The position numbers were made by a program, and so were the translations under genes. From the NCBI RefSeq assembly GCF_000003815.2, contig NC_049993.1, forward strand, positions 21,215,938 through 21,279,937: DNA of 64,000 nt. The letters run 5' to 3'. Positions 49,128 to 61,101 of the stretch are shown here, one piece after another; position 1 is the first letter of the stretch; every line of letters starts with the position of its first letter. The notes under the pieces are model-generated. The model did not search any database. It had not been told where the DNA came from and saw only the letters and a list, made by a program, of their open reading frames with translations. Origin of the DNA: Branchiostoma floridae (Eukaryota; Chordata; Leptocardii; Amphioxiformes; Branchiostomatidae).

Positions 49128-50029
49128 GTGATGAACTCCTTCCTTTGTTGTGCAATGTTCTCAAACAATTGTCGGACAGCCTGAGCTCGTTTTTTCTCTA
49201 TCTCTTTGACACGTGGGTCATCCTCATCATGTACATAGGGATCCAGCTGCTGGTCAATGGTTTCCATCTCCAGCTTGATCTGGTCCCGCATCTCCTTCAG
49301 CTGTTTCTTGTGGTTTTCTGTGTTGTCTTGGCTCACATTGCAATGAATGCCAAAGATACATTTAAGAAATGTTTTCTCTACTTCTCTAATATCTGTTTCT
49401 ATGTTACCATTGAGGACTTGATTCTCGGACCTTGCTATTGCTGCATTGTAGAGTGCTGCTGCTTTGACAAAGTCTCCCCCGTCTCCTGTCTGCTGACCTC
49501 GCTTACTGTAGACATCCCCCAACTTGCACAGGGGCTCCACCTCTCTCTGGTACTGCTGGGCTGTGGGGTCTGGGGTAACACACCAAGATTGTACTACAAA
49601 CAAGCTACACAATGTACATATCAGGACTATTCTAATTGAGTCAAGTTAGCGTTCCCGGTCTGGTTGCGCATTCCTTAGAAGCGCAATCAGGTTGGGGGCG
49701 CGCCACGTTTATTTGTTTATTTGACTTCCCATTAAAAAAATGGTGGGGAGACACGTGACCTCAATTGCACCTGGACATTCCCACCTGGCACAGGAGTACT
49801 TATTGTTTATTATACATATTGACTCCTTTAGTTTATTATGCTGGGAAACATGCATTATGTCAATTCGGAGCGGATGAGCCTCACCACAGCAAAGGGAAAG
49901 CAAGCGGATGAGCTTAGGCAAGATGTGTGGGGTTGGGGGTATTGGGGAGGGAGGGGGTGAACCAGGGTAGGAAAGTTGCTGTTCCAGAACGTTTCACAAT
50001 TTTTGCCAAACTAAAAAAAATGGCCGTCT

Positions 50030-50780
50030 TTCAGGGACAACCACGTGACTAAACATCACGATCTGAAAGTCTTCAAGCATTTATTAAATAGGTAATATAT
50101 TATACATAATATAGGTAATACATACATCGTCCTTTGACAAGAGGTTGACTTAGAATTCTGTTTCACTTTGTCACATGTAGTACTTTGAAAATGGCTAAAA
50201 TTCACAATTTTTGTCAAACCCAAAAACTGGCCTTTAACTCTTGAGGACGACCACGTGACAACCAAACAAGACCCCAAATTTTGCATCGATGTATTTGATA
50301 GATATACAAATCATCTATACAGGGTACAATGTTCAAGTCAAAAAACTACCAGAGCGGCACTTTATAGTGTTACAAAGTTGGGCCAAAAATTATGTTATTT
50401 ACTAGCTTGCAACATTGTATTGTATAGATTTGATGCTGCCCCAGAACTCAATTTTATCTCGTTGGAAACTTCACAACTATTTTTAAAAAGCCAAAATGCG
50501 GTCTATTTATATCTTGCTTTGTTTTGACAATACTATCAAACGTGTTGGAGAGACCATGCCGTAAAGCTTGCCAATTTCCGTGATTTTGACATGAGGAAAT
50601 TGGGGAAAATGTCCAGAAAAATTTGCTGCCACATTACCATGATGGCAACAATGGGTTTTGATCTAAAAGAAAGCCATTTTGAGGGGTTGGGGACTAAATT
50701 TTTGTAATTACTATCACTGTGCAAAATGTGAGCCAAGTCGATTTTCGACCCTTCCCACCATTCTTTGATCCTTACAGACG
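50030..50780. repeat. Dispersed repeat fragment related to the long inverted repeat at 54-58 kb
   Basis: Two direct copies around ACCACGTGAC (50041 and 50250) and a stretch (50540-50780) with ACTATCACTGTGCAAAAT and TGAGCCAAGT that matches the arms at 54130-54200 and 58460-58500. Confidence 0.6.
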
Positions 50781-51199
50781 AACCAACAAATTGAATTGGT
50801 ATGGCCTAAACCTAACCCAAAACAATAAGTTTTGCCATTACACAGCCATGTTTACATAAGTTTCTCCCTTACCTCTGACATGTACTGCCCTGAGTGCAGC
50901 TGCAAAGTGCTGCTCTGCTGAGTCCAGGTCTGCCCTGGAAAAGGAGGAGTCACCTTCCTTAAGGTGGTCTGTGTATATTGTCTTTTAATTGGATTATTGT
51001 CATATACAAGACTTGGATGGATGTTAAAGTGTCATGTTTCAAAGATCAGGTCACTTATACTAATGATTGTGTCATTGATAAACTAGAGTTCCACGAACAC
51101 ATACCTTTGCCAAATAAACCAGGTTTGTTAGGTAGAATGATGTCTGTAGACATAAAAGTGTTACTCATTACATTTTGTTACCTTTGCCAGAATGGCTAA

Positions 51200-51600
51200 G
51201 GTTATGTTTTAGGCTTGTGAATCTGTATGTCTGTGTGTCTGTTAACAGCATAACTCAAGAAGTCTTGGATGGATCCCGATAATATTTGGTAGGTGGGTAG
51301 GGGTCGGGAAAACGAAGGTCAAGTTCGATAATGGGCCCCCTAGTGGCTTGCTAAGGTACTGCAGCAGAACCTCAATTTTTTATATGTCCTGTTCTGGACA
51401 TGCTGTGATCATGATTTTTGAGTGGTAGATAGCCCTCGAGGCAGAGAGTAAGTGCTGTGAGTTTGGGTCCCCTAGCGGCTTTTTTGGAACTGCAGGCGCC
51501 GGTTTCCTTTCAAACTTTGGACAAGAATAACTCTACAACGTGTTGACGGATCGTCATGATTTTTGGTATGTAGATAGAATGAGTGTCGACTTACATATTA
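51200..51600 (+). repeat. Dispersed repeat, AACTCAAGAAGTCTTGGATG type
   Basis: Contains GCATAACTCAAGAAGTCTTG and a second half with CCCTAGCGGCTTTTTTGGAA and TTTCCTTTCAAACTTTGGAC. The second half returns in reverse at 62914-63025, so it is an interspersed repeat without coding. Confidence 0.7.
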
Positions 51601-53357
51601 CAGTGTTCGAAATACCCATCTGCAATTTGCAGAAGGATTTTCAAGATTGCAGAAGAACAATTAAACAATCTGCAATTTTGCAGAATGAAAAAATCAGGCT
51701 TGTGGTTCAATGGTTCTAATATGTTGGCTAGTGGCATTCTCACCGCTACAAGACAACATTAGCTCCTGTACATTGTCTTGACTTTGTCTTACTTTTGTTT
51801 CCTATTGGACTATATAAAATTTGTCTTCACCTCCTTTGCATAATCAATTAATAGTTAGGGTATAAAGCCTGCTCTTCAATAGATTTGCTCAGTGTCACTG
51901 ACAAAAGGTGGTTGCTACCTAAAATATCTGTTTCCAGAATGATATCCAGTTGCTTATTATATTTCAGCCATACCATATAGGTATGGTGAAATATATTGTA
52001 TTCGTAATGTTTCTTTCTTTCTTTCTTTCTTTCTCCTGTCAAATCTTCAAATCAAATCAACTCCGCCGTTCCTGGACTGATTGACTTGAAATTTGGCACA
52101 AGGGTAGAGTAAGTCAATACCCTCAGGCGTTTTTTTTCCAGTTTTGTCATATCTGTCTTTAAAATGATTTTATTCAGGTTTTTGTCACTTTTTATGTATA
52201 TTTCGGGCTCCTGTACCCTGGTATTACAGCCGAATGACATGTAATTTGGTACAGAGGTGCCTTGATCATATGCCCACCTAGAGTCAACAACAGTTTGGGC
52301 ATACAATACAACAAAATGCTTAATTTTGCGATTTTTGGCCATTTTTTGGCAAAAAAAGGACATTTTTGGCTCCTGTGGCCTCGTTTTACAACCAAATTAC
52401 CTGAAATTTGGTATTTAAGTGCCCTTCAATTATGTGCATAATGAATTCAATGACAGTTTTCCCATATGGCTTAATTTTGCGATTTTATGGCCATTTTTTG
52501 ACAAAAATTTGACATTTTTGGCTCTTGTTCCCTCGTTTTACAACCAAATGACCCGAAAATTGGTAAATCGGTGCTCTAGATATTTATTCAAATGACCCAT
52601 GTATAATTTTTGGCATGGACCACTTTAAATGTTATATTTGGGAATTTTTGGGGTCATTTTCCAATGGCCAAAGGGGTCAACGACCTCAAGGCCTATCGTT
52701 GCATGAGGGAGATGGCTGAAATATGCTGTATTTGCTCTCTAGCAAATGTCGGCCTTAATAGTTTGCTAGATAACTTTATCAGTATGTTGTGTGGAATTAT
52801 AACTAGTACATTTATGAATTGATTGGTATACAGTCAAACCTGTCTATAGTGGCCACTCAAGGGCCCGGAGAAATGCGGCCACTATAGAGAAAATGTTGAT
52901 CTATTGACCACAAGCAATAAGTAAACACGATTTCGGTATCCACTGATTTTTCTCACCAAGTAACATTGTCTCGATCGTTTCAAAATTCAATTGACCCTGC
53001 CAAAGTCAAATATACCGAAAATGATTGATATTACCAGTACCCGTATCGGCTGTATTGTCATGGCAAGGTGGATAAAGACCTATTTAGTAAATGCTGGTAT
53101 CTGGGAATAATAACTTCCCAATCCCTGCAGAGAAGTATCATCTTTGAAGACTGACATTAAAAGTAAAGTGAAAGAATAAAGAATTACAGTAATGCTATAC
53201 ATTGCCAAACTAGATATGATTTAAATGCAAGGCATTATTAGGTTGAGAAGGATGTATGGAGGCTTTTGTGTTTGCAGAAAATATTTCAAAATTGCAGAAG
53301 AAAATTTTGACATTCTGCAATATTGCAGAAGACTTTAAAAAAGTATTTCGACCACTG
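51601..53357. mobile_element. hAT-like non-autonomous element, 1757 bp
   Basis: Left end CAGTGTTCGAAATACCCATC, right end CAGTGGTCGAAATAC on the reverse strand, both followed by inverted TCTGCAA-TTGCAGA motifs. Flanking octamers ACATATTA and TCATAATG are imperfect matches and, compared with sibling tandem copies, fit an 8-bp duplication. Inside lie a TTTC microsatellite (about 52010-52035), a tandem repeat with ATTTTTGGCTCCTGT and ACAACCAAATGACC (52080-52600), and a truncated pogo-like end at 52831. No transposase. Confidence 0.7.
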
Positions 53358-54060
53358 TCATAATGATATACTAATTATGCAAATCAACAGCTGATTTGCA
53401 TAATTAATGAGGAAAATTTATAAATCCATTGCATTCCATGATAGGACTTTCAAACTTGTTACATTATGTAACTGGGAAGGAGAGAAAAGTCGATAGATAT
53501 CAATTATGCAAATGATGGCCTCATTTGCATAATTAATGAGAAAATATGAACATGTTGACAGATCATCATGTCTTTTGGTATGAAGGTAGCGTAAGTGAAG
53601 ACCTACATAATGAGATACCAATTATGCAAATCAACAGCTTATTTGCATAATTAATGAGGATATTTTATTAATTCACTACATTCCACAATAGGACAATAAA
53701 ACTTGTCACATATGTAGCTGAGAAAGAGAGAAATGCCAAAAAATACATGTTTATCATGCAAATGATGATCTCATTTGCATAATTAATGAGAAAATATGAA
53801 CGTGTTGAAGGATCGTCATGTTTTTTGGCATGTAGATAGCCTAAGTGAAGACTTATATAATGTGATACTTATTATGCAAATTAACAGCTAATGTGCATAA
53901 TTGATTAGGAAAAGTTCATAAATCCACTGCATTCCATAATAGTACTTTCATCAAAGTTGTCACATATGTAACTGAGAAAGAGGGAAGAGAAAAAGAGGTG
54001 TATTTAAAGACTTTGAAAGAGAATAAGTCAAGAATGGATCAAAGGATCATCATGATTTTT
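53358..54060. repeat. ~240-bp tandem repeats with paired octamer motifs
   Basis: About three units, each holding inverted pairs of ATTATGCAAAT and ATTTGCATAAT separated by about 9 bases, then TTAATGAG. At least eight octamer (ATGCAAAT) sites lie within 550 bp. The hAT-like element sits in one unit. Confidence 0.75.
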
Positions 54061-54874
54061 GGTATGCTGATAGCTTAAGAGCGAATGTCTGTAAGGGTCA
54101 AACAAAGGTGGCAGGGGTAAAAAAAATAGATTTGGCTCATATTTTGCACAGTGATAGTACTTGGTACACAACCCCTCAAAATAGCTTTCTTTCTGCTCAG
54201 AACCTCTCGTTGCTATGGCAACAGGCCAAAGAAGTTTATGGGCCATTTTTCCAGATTTTGGCATGTAAAAAACATGAAAATTGGCCAACTTTAGGGCACT
54301 AATACTGATCAATGCTTTAACTTACAAACAAAAGCAGAATGTGCTGATTAGAGCAATGCCTGAACTTGCATTAAATAGCAGAAAAGTTAATCTTCTGTAA
54401 AATCTATGGTCATGGGCAACCTGAATGCAATACACTGTTTTCACGTTGTGAAAAAACTGAAATTTTGCCCAAATTTGAAGCACTGAAAGTCCGTAAGTGT
54501 AAAGATTTTTCGCTTGCATTTCACACCAAATGATAACCCACTAAAGAGCTATTAGATGAATGCTTGCAAAGTTTGGGTTCTTGTTTTGTTGCTACGCAAT
54601 TATCCTTTAAAGTGAGTCAATTTTCATGATTTTGAGAAAATGTCATTTTTTGCTATCTTTGAACTACTGTAAGTTCAAAACCAAACTTGTTCTGTTATTG
54701 GAATTTATTTGGAAGATAAACCAATATATTGTCTATCAAATGCATGCTTGTAAAGTTTGCGTTCATGTTTTGTTGCTACGCAACTGTCCTTTAAAGTGGG
54801 TCAATTTTCATGATTTTGATACTATGTCATTTTTGCCATTTTTGCACAATCATAACTTCCAAACCGAACTTGTT

Positions 54875-55333
54875 NNNNNNNNNNNNNNNNNNNNNNNNNN
54901 NNNNNNNNNNNNNNNNNNNNNNNNNNNNNNNNNNNNNNNNNNNNNNNNNNNNNNNNNNNNNNNNNNNNNNNNNNNNNNNNNNNNNNNNNNNNNNNNNNNN
55001 NNNNNNNNNNNNNNNNNNNNNNNNNNNNNNNNNNNNNNNNNNNNNNNNNNNNNNNNNNNNNNNNNNNNNNNNNNNNNNNNNNNNNNNNNNNNNNNNNNNN
55101 NNNNNNNNNNNNNNNNNNNNNNNNNNNNNNNNNNNNNNNNNNNNNNNNNNNNNNNNNNNNNNNNNNNNNNNNNNNNNNNNNNNNNNNNNNNNNNNNNNNN
55201 NNNNNNNNNNNNNNNNNNNNNNNNNNNNNNNNNNNNNNNNNNNNNNNNNNNNNNNNNNNNNNNNNNNNNNNNNNNNNNNNNNNNNNNNNNNNNNNNNNNN
55301 NNNNNNNNNNNNNNNNNNNNNNNNNNNNNNNNN
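54875..55333. other. Assembly gap (459 N)
   Basis: Run of N in the left arm of the long inverted repeat. Confidence 0.99.
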
Positions 55334-56075
55334 TTTTCCCTTTGAAGTCGGCTAGTATTTCATGACTTTGATGATATGTAATTTTTGCTATATTTGAACT
55401 ATCATAAATTCTAAACCAAAATTGTTGTGTAATTGAAATAACCAATATATTGTTTATCAGATATATGCTTATATTTGGGTTCTTGTTTTGTTGATACACA
55501 ATTGTCCTTTAAAGTAGTTCAATTTTCGTGACTTTGATAGTCATTTTGTGCTATATTTGCACAGTGATAAATTCCAAACCAAACTTGTTCTGTAACGGAA
55601 ATTTGCTTGAAATATAAACCAATACATTGTCTATCAAATGCATGACTATGCACAGTTGGGGTTCTTGTATTCTAGCAGAATACGTACATGTCCCTATAAG
55701 TAGGTCGTTTTTCGCACTTATCCTAAAACTTGTTTTTGACAATGGCGATACACCAGACATGGTAGTCTTCATTTTTATAGAATTAATGTAACACTAACAA
55801 TGTGTAACCACACTAAAGAAAAACAAACACTTGAAGGGATTCTATAGTCTCCAAGCAGACCCTACGGTGCCTTAGAAATAGTATCAAAGCTGGCCAGGGA
55901 CTTGGTATACCGGCACCAGGGTCTGCCCTCAGTCGGGCTGATCTGACGCTATTATCATCTATTTGTTGCCTATTAAACTGTGCTTGCCGAGTAGGTGTTA
56001 ATTGCCCTCCCGGCCTGGGATGGCTCGTGCGCCCCTGCACCGTCTCACGGGAAGTCACGTCACGGGTCACCTACG

Positions 56076-56235
56076 ATGACCGTTACCGGCAGATTTAAAA
56101 TGCCGGCAACAATGGAGGCCAGAGTACGACGTGTTTTCCGCGATGTATGGGGATTCGAGCCGAAGAAAGCACAGCTCGATTCCATTTTGGCCACTCTGGA
56201 AGGCAAGGATGTCTTTGTCGGCATCGCTACCGGTC
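56076..56235 (+). CDS. N-terminus of a RecQ-like (SF2) DNA helicase, cut by a gap
   Basis: An ATG at 56076 (alternatives at 56100 and 56112, same frame) opens a frame that runs into the gap at 56236. The visible part gives RVFRDVWGFEPKKAQLDSIL and EGKDVFVGIATG. A conserved F...Q upstream of a DVFVxxxTG run that leads into the Walker A loop is the pattern of RecQ-type helicases (3'-5' DNA unwinding); the GKS itself lies in the gap. On the far side (56849-56999) no helicase motif is visible. RecQ-like genes are multicopy in several invertebrates, some carried by DNA transposons. Confidence 0.6.
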
Positions 56236-56848
56236 NNNNNNNNNNNNNNNNNNNNNNNNNNNNNNNNNNNNNNNNNNNNNNNNNNNNNNNNNNNNNNNNN
56301 NNNNNNNNNNNNNNNNNNNNNNNNNNNNNNNNNNNNNNNNNNNNNNNNNNNNNNNNNNNNNNNNNNNNNNNNNNNNNNNNNNNNNNNNNNNNNNNNNNNN
56401 NNNNNNNNNNNNNNNNNNNNNNNNNNNNNNNNNNNNNNNNNNNNNNNNNNNNNNNNNNNNNNNNNNNNNNNNNNNNNNNNNNNNNNNNNNNNNNNNNNNN
56501 NNNNNNNNNNNNNNNNNNNNNNNNNNNNNNNNNNNNNNNNNNNNNNNNNNNNNNNNNNNNNNNNNNNNNNNNNNNNNNNNNNNNNNNNNNNNNNNNNNNN
56601 NNNNNNNNNNNNNNNNNNNNNNNNNNNNNNNNNNNNNNNNNNNNNNNNNNNNNNNNNNNNNNNNNNNNNNNNNNNNNNNNNNNNNNNNNNNNNNNNNNNN
56701 NNNNNNNNNNNNNNNNNNNNNNNNNNNNNNNNNNNNNNNNNNNNNNNNNNNNNNNNNNNNNNNNNNNNNNNNNNNNNNNNNNNNNNNNNNNNNNNNNNNN
56801 NNNNNNNNNNNNNNNNNNNNNNNNNNNNNNNNNNNNNNNNNNNNNNNN
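56236..56848. other. Assembly gap (613 N)
   Basis: Run of N interrupting the helicase-like exon. Confidence 0.99.
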
Positions 56849-58500
56849 TACTATCTCTAAGGCACTAAAGAAAAGCAAACATTTGAAGGGATTCTACACA
56901 GTCATGCTCGTTGTTAAAGTCAGATGCATCTACTCTGAACTTCTGAACATTCTACTAGATTTGCAGTTGAACCTCCTTGTCTACAGTGACTTAAGTTAAA
57001 CATGCTTGCGTCCCCACAAATATTGACTCCCGAAGACTTAACTTGTGTTTTTCATCAAACTCTGTGCATCTTTCCACTTACAGTGCCATGTTCATGTGAA
57101 CAATATGTACACCCTCTGCTATTTCTGTGTACTTATTTTGACCATGGAAAGGAACTTATGGGTAATCTTGAAGATTGAACTGTGAGCCCTGAAATGTGAG
57201 CACTTTTATGTAGATGTGTCGTCAATAATCACTGCCGGTGTATAGTCAGCATTTGTGGAAAAACCTTAAGAGTACCCAAGTTCCTGCCATTGTTCAAAAT
57301 GAATACTGGCCACAGACATTGCAGAAGTTGACCAAACGCATGTTTGTCTTATATGTATGCTACTGTGAATAGAAAGACACACTGATATTGGTGATATTTG
57401 TTTAAAGTAGAAACAAGTTAAGTCTTTGAGAGTCAATATTGTGGGAAGCAAACATAAGACTGTAGACTGTAGTCATACACGAGTATACGTAGCGTGCGTA
57501 GCTGCAGAGGTATCAGAATGCTTGGAAGTTCTGAGTGGATGCATCTGACACACCCTCCTATGTAGGGCTAATCCCGCGGCATACGCAAAAGCACTTACGG
57601 TATCAGTGAGACATTTGTTTGTGCCACTGGATTATGATTTATCCCTGCATGAAAGAGGGGATGAGGGACATTGAAGACGAGTATTACTTTGTTTAGAATC
57701 TCTACAACTTTTTTTTCTTTATGGTGATAGCGTGTTTGTTACCATTGCTTCTATAAAAAAACAAAGACTGTGACATGTGTATTACAGTAACTGTTTTTTT
57801 TTTCAACAACAATATTAGTGGAATACGACCTACTTCAGATATGTGCATACTCTGCTAGAATACAAGAACCTGAAATGTGCAAGCATGCGTCTGATGGACA
57901 ATATATTGGTTTATATTCCATGTGAATTTCAATTACAGAACAAGTTTGGTTTGGAAGTTATGATTGTGCAAAGATGGCACAAAATGACATATTATCAAAA
58001 TCATGAAAATTGACCCACTTTAAAGGACAATTGCGTAGCAACAAAACAAGAACACAAACTTTACAAGCATGCATCTAATAGCTCTCTAGTGGGTTATCAT
58101 TTGATGTGAATTGCAAGCGAAAAATCTTTACACTTACGGACTTTCAGTGCTTCAAAGTTGGGCAAAATTTCAGTTTTTTTTACAACGTGAAAACAGTGTA
58201 TTGCATTCAGGTTGCCCGTGACCATAGATTTTACAGAAGATTAACTTTACTGCTATTTAATGCAAGTTCAGGCATTGCTCTAATCAGCACATTCTGCTTT
58301 TGTTTGTAAGTTAAAGCATTGATCAGTATTAGTGCCCTAAAGTTGGCCAATTTTCATGTTTTTTACATGCCAAAATCTGGAAAAATGGCCCATAAACTTC
58401 CTTGGCCTGTTACCATAGCAACGAGAGGTTCTGAGCAGAAAGAAAGCTATTTTGAGGGTTTGTGTACCAAGTACTATCACTGTGCAAAATATGAGCCAAA

Positions 58501-58600
58501 NNNNNNNNNNNNNNNNNNNNNNNNNNNNNNNNNNNNNNNNNNNNNNNNNNNNNNNNNNNNNNNNNNNNNNNNNNNNNNNNNNNNNNNNNNNNNNNNNNNN
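58501..58600. other. Assembly gap (100 N)
   Basis: Run of exactly 100 N in the right arm of the long inverted repeat. Confidence 0.99.
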
Positions 58601-58689
58601 TGTACAATCATGCACTATTTTTTACCCACCTTAGTATGTCTGCATGAACATGTCGGCCCTGAGTGTGATCTTTATCAGTTCTCACACTC

Positions 58690-59147
58690 TTGCACAGGAT
58701 TTTCCACATAAGGATCCACATCCTGTACATGTACTTGAGGTTCCAAATGATGTACATAAGGTTCCATATGATGTACATGAGATTCCACAAGAGGTGCCAC
58801 ATGTTGTATATGAGGTTCCACATGCTGTACATGCACAAGAGGTTCCACATGTTGTACATGTACATCAGGTTCCACATGTTGTTCCATATGATGTACATGA
58901 GATTCCACATGAGGTTCCACAAGTTGTACATGAGGTACCACGTCTTGTATATAAGGTTCCACATGTTGTACATGTACATGAGATTCAACATGATGTACAT
59001 GAGTTTCCACTTGTTGTACATGTACTCAAGGTGCAAAATGATGTACATAAGGTTCCATATGATGTACATGAGATTCCACAAGAGATTCATGATGTACATG
59101 AGATTCCACAAGTTACACATGTTGTACATGAGGTTCCACGTATTGTA
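58690..59147. repeat. Minisatellite, GTTCCACATGTTGTACATGA units
   Basis: About twenty copies of a 21-27 bp unit. Because most unit lengths are multiples of three and the unit has no stop, long frames appear on both strands (VPHVVHVHEVPHDV-type and MYNMWNLMYI-type). These are not treated as genes. The array continues at 60044-60092 after a MITE insertion. Confidence 0.92.
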
Positions 59148-60043
59148 CAGTCAAACCTGTCTATAGCGGCCACTCAAGGGACTGGTAAAAATTGGCCACT
59201 ATAGAGAGGTGGCCACTATAGAGAATATGCTAATTAATTGACCACAAGCAATAAGTTACAAATGGTTTTAGTACCCACTGATCTTTATTCACATAATACA
59301 GTACTGTACATGAACTGCAATGATTTTTACGCTATATCTGTTAAGAAAACAAAAGCTATAAAAAGTTTTAAATGTTCTACAGCTGATATTGTCTGAAGAG
59401 ACCGGTATCGTCATATTTCTTTAATCTTTCGTCTTGTATCCTTTGATACTTCGCCGTCCGTGTGTTCCCGCTCGCGTTCACACGTCAGATTCGCCCATTA
59501 TGCTAATGTGGAACTCACAAGAAAAGTCTCGTCATTTTAGACTTATCTCTTAATAAATGTAAGAATAAAATCCATCATAGTCTGAAGTTCATATCATTTG
59601 TCTTTGTAACCATTTATTTAGAAAGTTTTTCTGATGTAAATTAACCTAAGCGATAGTGTATTAGAACGTAACTTTAACACAATTTACCTCCGTAATAGTG
59701 GTGTCGTCTATTGACCTTATATGACCTCGTTTGTCAGCGGGTATGTTTAGCGTCAGTTTTGTTTTGAAAATAAGTCAAAGAGGTTTTTAATCCGGCGTAG
59801 GGTGACGATACGACCGCTGTATATGGCTGAACGCGTGCCGAAACATAGATCAGCGGTCCGCGTGGCCGTAACAGGCAGTGTTTTTGTACCTGCGGGACCG
59901 GAAATCGTGTGGCCGTGGCTGCGTTGGACAGGTGGCCGCTAAGCCTATTTCTTAATCATTACGAATCCAAGGGACCGACAAAAATTGGCCACTATGAGCA
60001 GGTGGCCGCTATGCAAAGGTGGCCGCTAATACAGGTTTGACTG
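59148..60043. mobile_element. Pogo/Tc1-like MITE, 896 bp
   Basis: Left end CAGTCAAACCTGTCTATAGC, right end reads CAGTCAAACCTGTATTAGCG on the reverse strand, flanked by TA on both sides (59146-59147, 60044-60045). Internal TGGCCACTATAGAG motifs recur near both ends. No transposase. A partial copy starts at 60093 (CAGTCAAACCCGTCTATAGC) and another at 52831. Confidence 0.9.
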
Positions 60044-60274
60044 TATATGTACATGAGGTTCCACATGATGTACATGAGATTCCACTTGTTGTACAGTCAA
60101 ACCCGTCTATAGCAGCTACTCAAGGGACTGGAGAAATCTGTTTCTGTAACACACAGTACAAGAGATTGTCACACATGCCAATAAATGCTTACCTCAGAAT
60201 GTTTCTACCATTGTTCACATAGTCATGAAGTTAGTAACAACTGAAGTTAAAGAATTTCAATGAATGAATCTTAC

Positions 60275-60420
60275 CTAGATGTCTGAGGCTACCTCTCTTT
60301 GGTAGCGACTTGCATAGTCCTGCTTCTACCTGATTGTGTCAACAAAAGGTCTGGTTTTCCCCTGACTTTAATAGATGGGACCTTCCCGGTGTCATTGGTT
60401 AATGAGTACTTCAACTGATT
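60275..60420 (-). promoter_or_regulatory. Duplicated first-exon/promoter-like unit, copy A
   Basis: On the minus strand a possible non-coding exon ends CAGACATCTAG with the donor GTAAGA at 60274. It is homologous to copy B about 830 bp away, including GGGGAAAAC upstream. The TATA element of copy B is degraded here (CTATTAAAG). Confidence 0.4.
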
Positions 60421-61101
60421 GTGTATTTTTAGTTGCTTCTTACCAAAAAACTGTTTTCTTATCTTTCTCGTTTCTTCTTAAAAACAGCAAAAAAATTCTT
60501 AAAATAAGAAAGCTTTCTGTATTTAAGAAAAAACATTTGTCAACGCATTAAGAAATTTTTTTCTTACTATCGCAAGTTATTTCACTGGATCCTTACTGAA
60601 AATCAAGTATATCGAACTACATCAGGGCTCTAGCCAGCGTCCGTTGTTGTGTCAATTGACGGAAATTTGCTGCGTGTGACGGAAAATTTTTTAAACCAAT
60701 CCGTCAATCTTGACGGACAAAAATCCTTGGTGGAAGCTACAGGCGGCTTGGGGACACTGTTTGTTTTGCTATTGTTATGATTGTTGACTTAGTGTGTCAG
60801 CGCCCTTTCGCATATGATAATCTCATTAAAAACCCATTTTTCAAGGCCTCAGATCCGTCTATCTAACTTAATTTTCGCGGTTTTCACGACAATGGGAATT
60901 GGCTGACGGAAAAAAATTTCGAGCTGGCTAGAGCCCTGTACTACATGTAACAGAACTTGTCCAGCAAACTTGGAAACTTTAGTAGAATGATTTGGAAGTC
61001 TGTGTACTGTCACACTCATAACTGTCAGATACAGGTGACAGTTTTAGTAAGTTTAAGTAAATATGTCTTATGAAGAAGTCTTCTGAATAATTGAAACTCA
61101 C

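Larger units (their letters stand above)
44616..50934 (-). pseudogene. TPR-repeat protein gene, interrupted by a transposon and by a gap
   Basis: An upstream exon 50873-50934 ([20 protein letters not shown]) joins in phase 1 to a large exon from 49569 downwards: DPTAQQYQREVEPLCKLGDV, YSKRGQQTGDGGDF, a Lys/Glu-rich helical region (QLKEMRDQIKLEMETIDQQL), then TPR repeats ([47 protein letters not shown]). At 48820 the frame enters a 4-kb element and stops after eight codons of its end. The frame resumes beyond the element at 44765 (GMAWKKLGDYSKAISLYQEA, MARQVFPQDKTHP) and ends at TAG 44616-44618. The two halves fit one TPR unit exactly if the element and one CAG copy are removed. It belongs to the kinesin-light-chain/nephrocystin-like TPR expansion of lancelets. 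Protein partners are unknown. Bases 48983-49127 are missing. Confidence 0.82.
54095..58632. mobile_element. Long inverted-repeat structure (about 4.5 kb) around a RecQ-like helicase start
   Basis: The left arm (about 54095-55720) and right arm (about 57828-58632) are reverse complements over hundreds of bases, for example ACACTTACGGACTTTCAGTG on the right against CACTGAAAGTCCGTAAGTGT on the left, and TAGGTCGT at 55711 against ACGACCTA at 57826. The left arm is longer because of ~185-bp tandem subrepeats (CTTGTTTTGTTGCTACGCAA). The loop holds a helicase-like exon. Both arms contain assembly gaps (54875-55333 and 58501-58600). Whether this is one transposon or two inverted copies of a repeat flanking a gene is undecided. 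Confidence 0.65.

Noticed and set aside
55813-56070. 85-aa minus-strand frame upstream of the helicase start
   Set aside because: Arg/Pro-rich shadow of a GC-rich promoter-like stretch, with no homology signal.
58644-59204. 186-aa plus-strand frame and overlapping 158-, 173- and 111-aa frames over the same region
   Set aside because: All are translations of one 21-27 bp minisatellite without stops; open in several frames on both strands.
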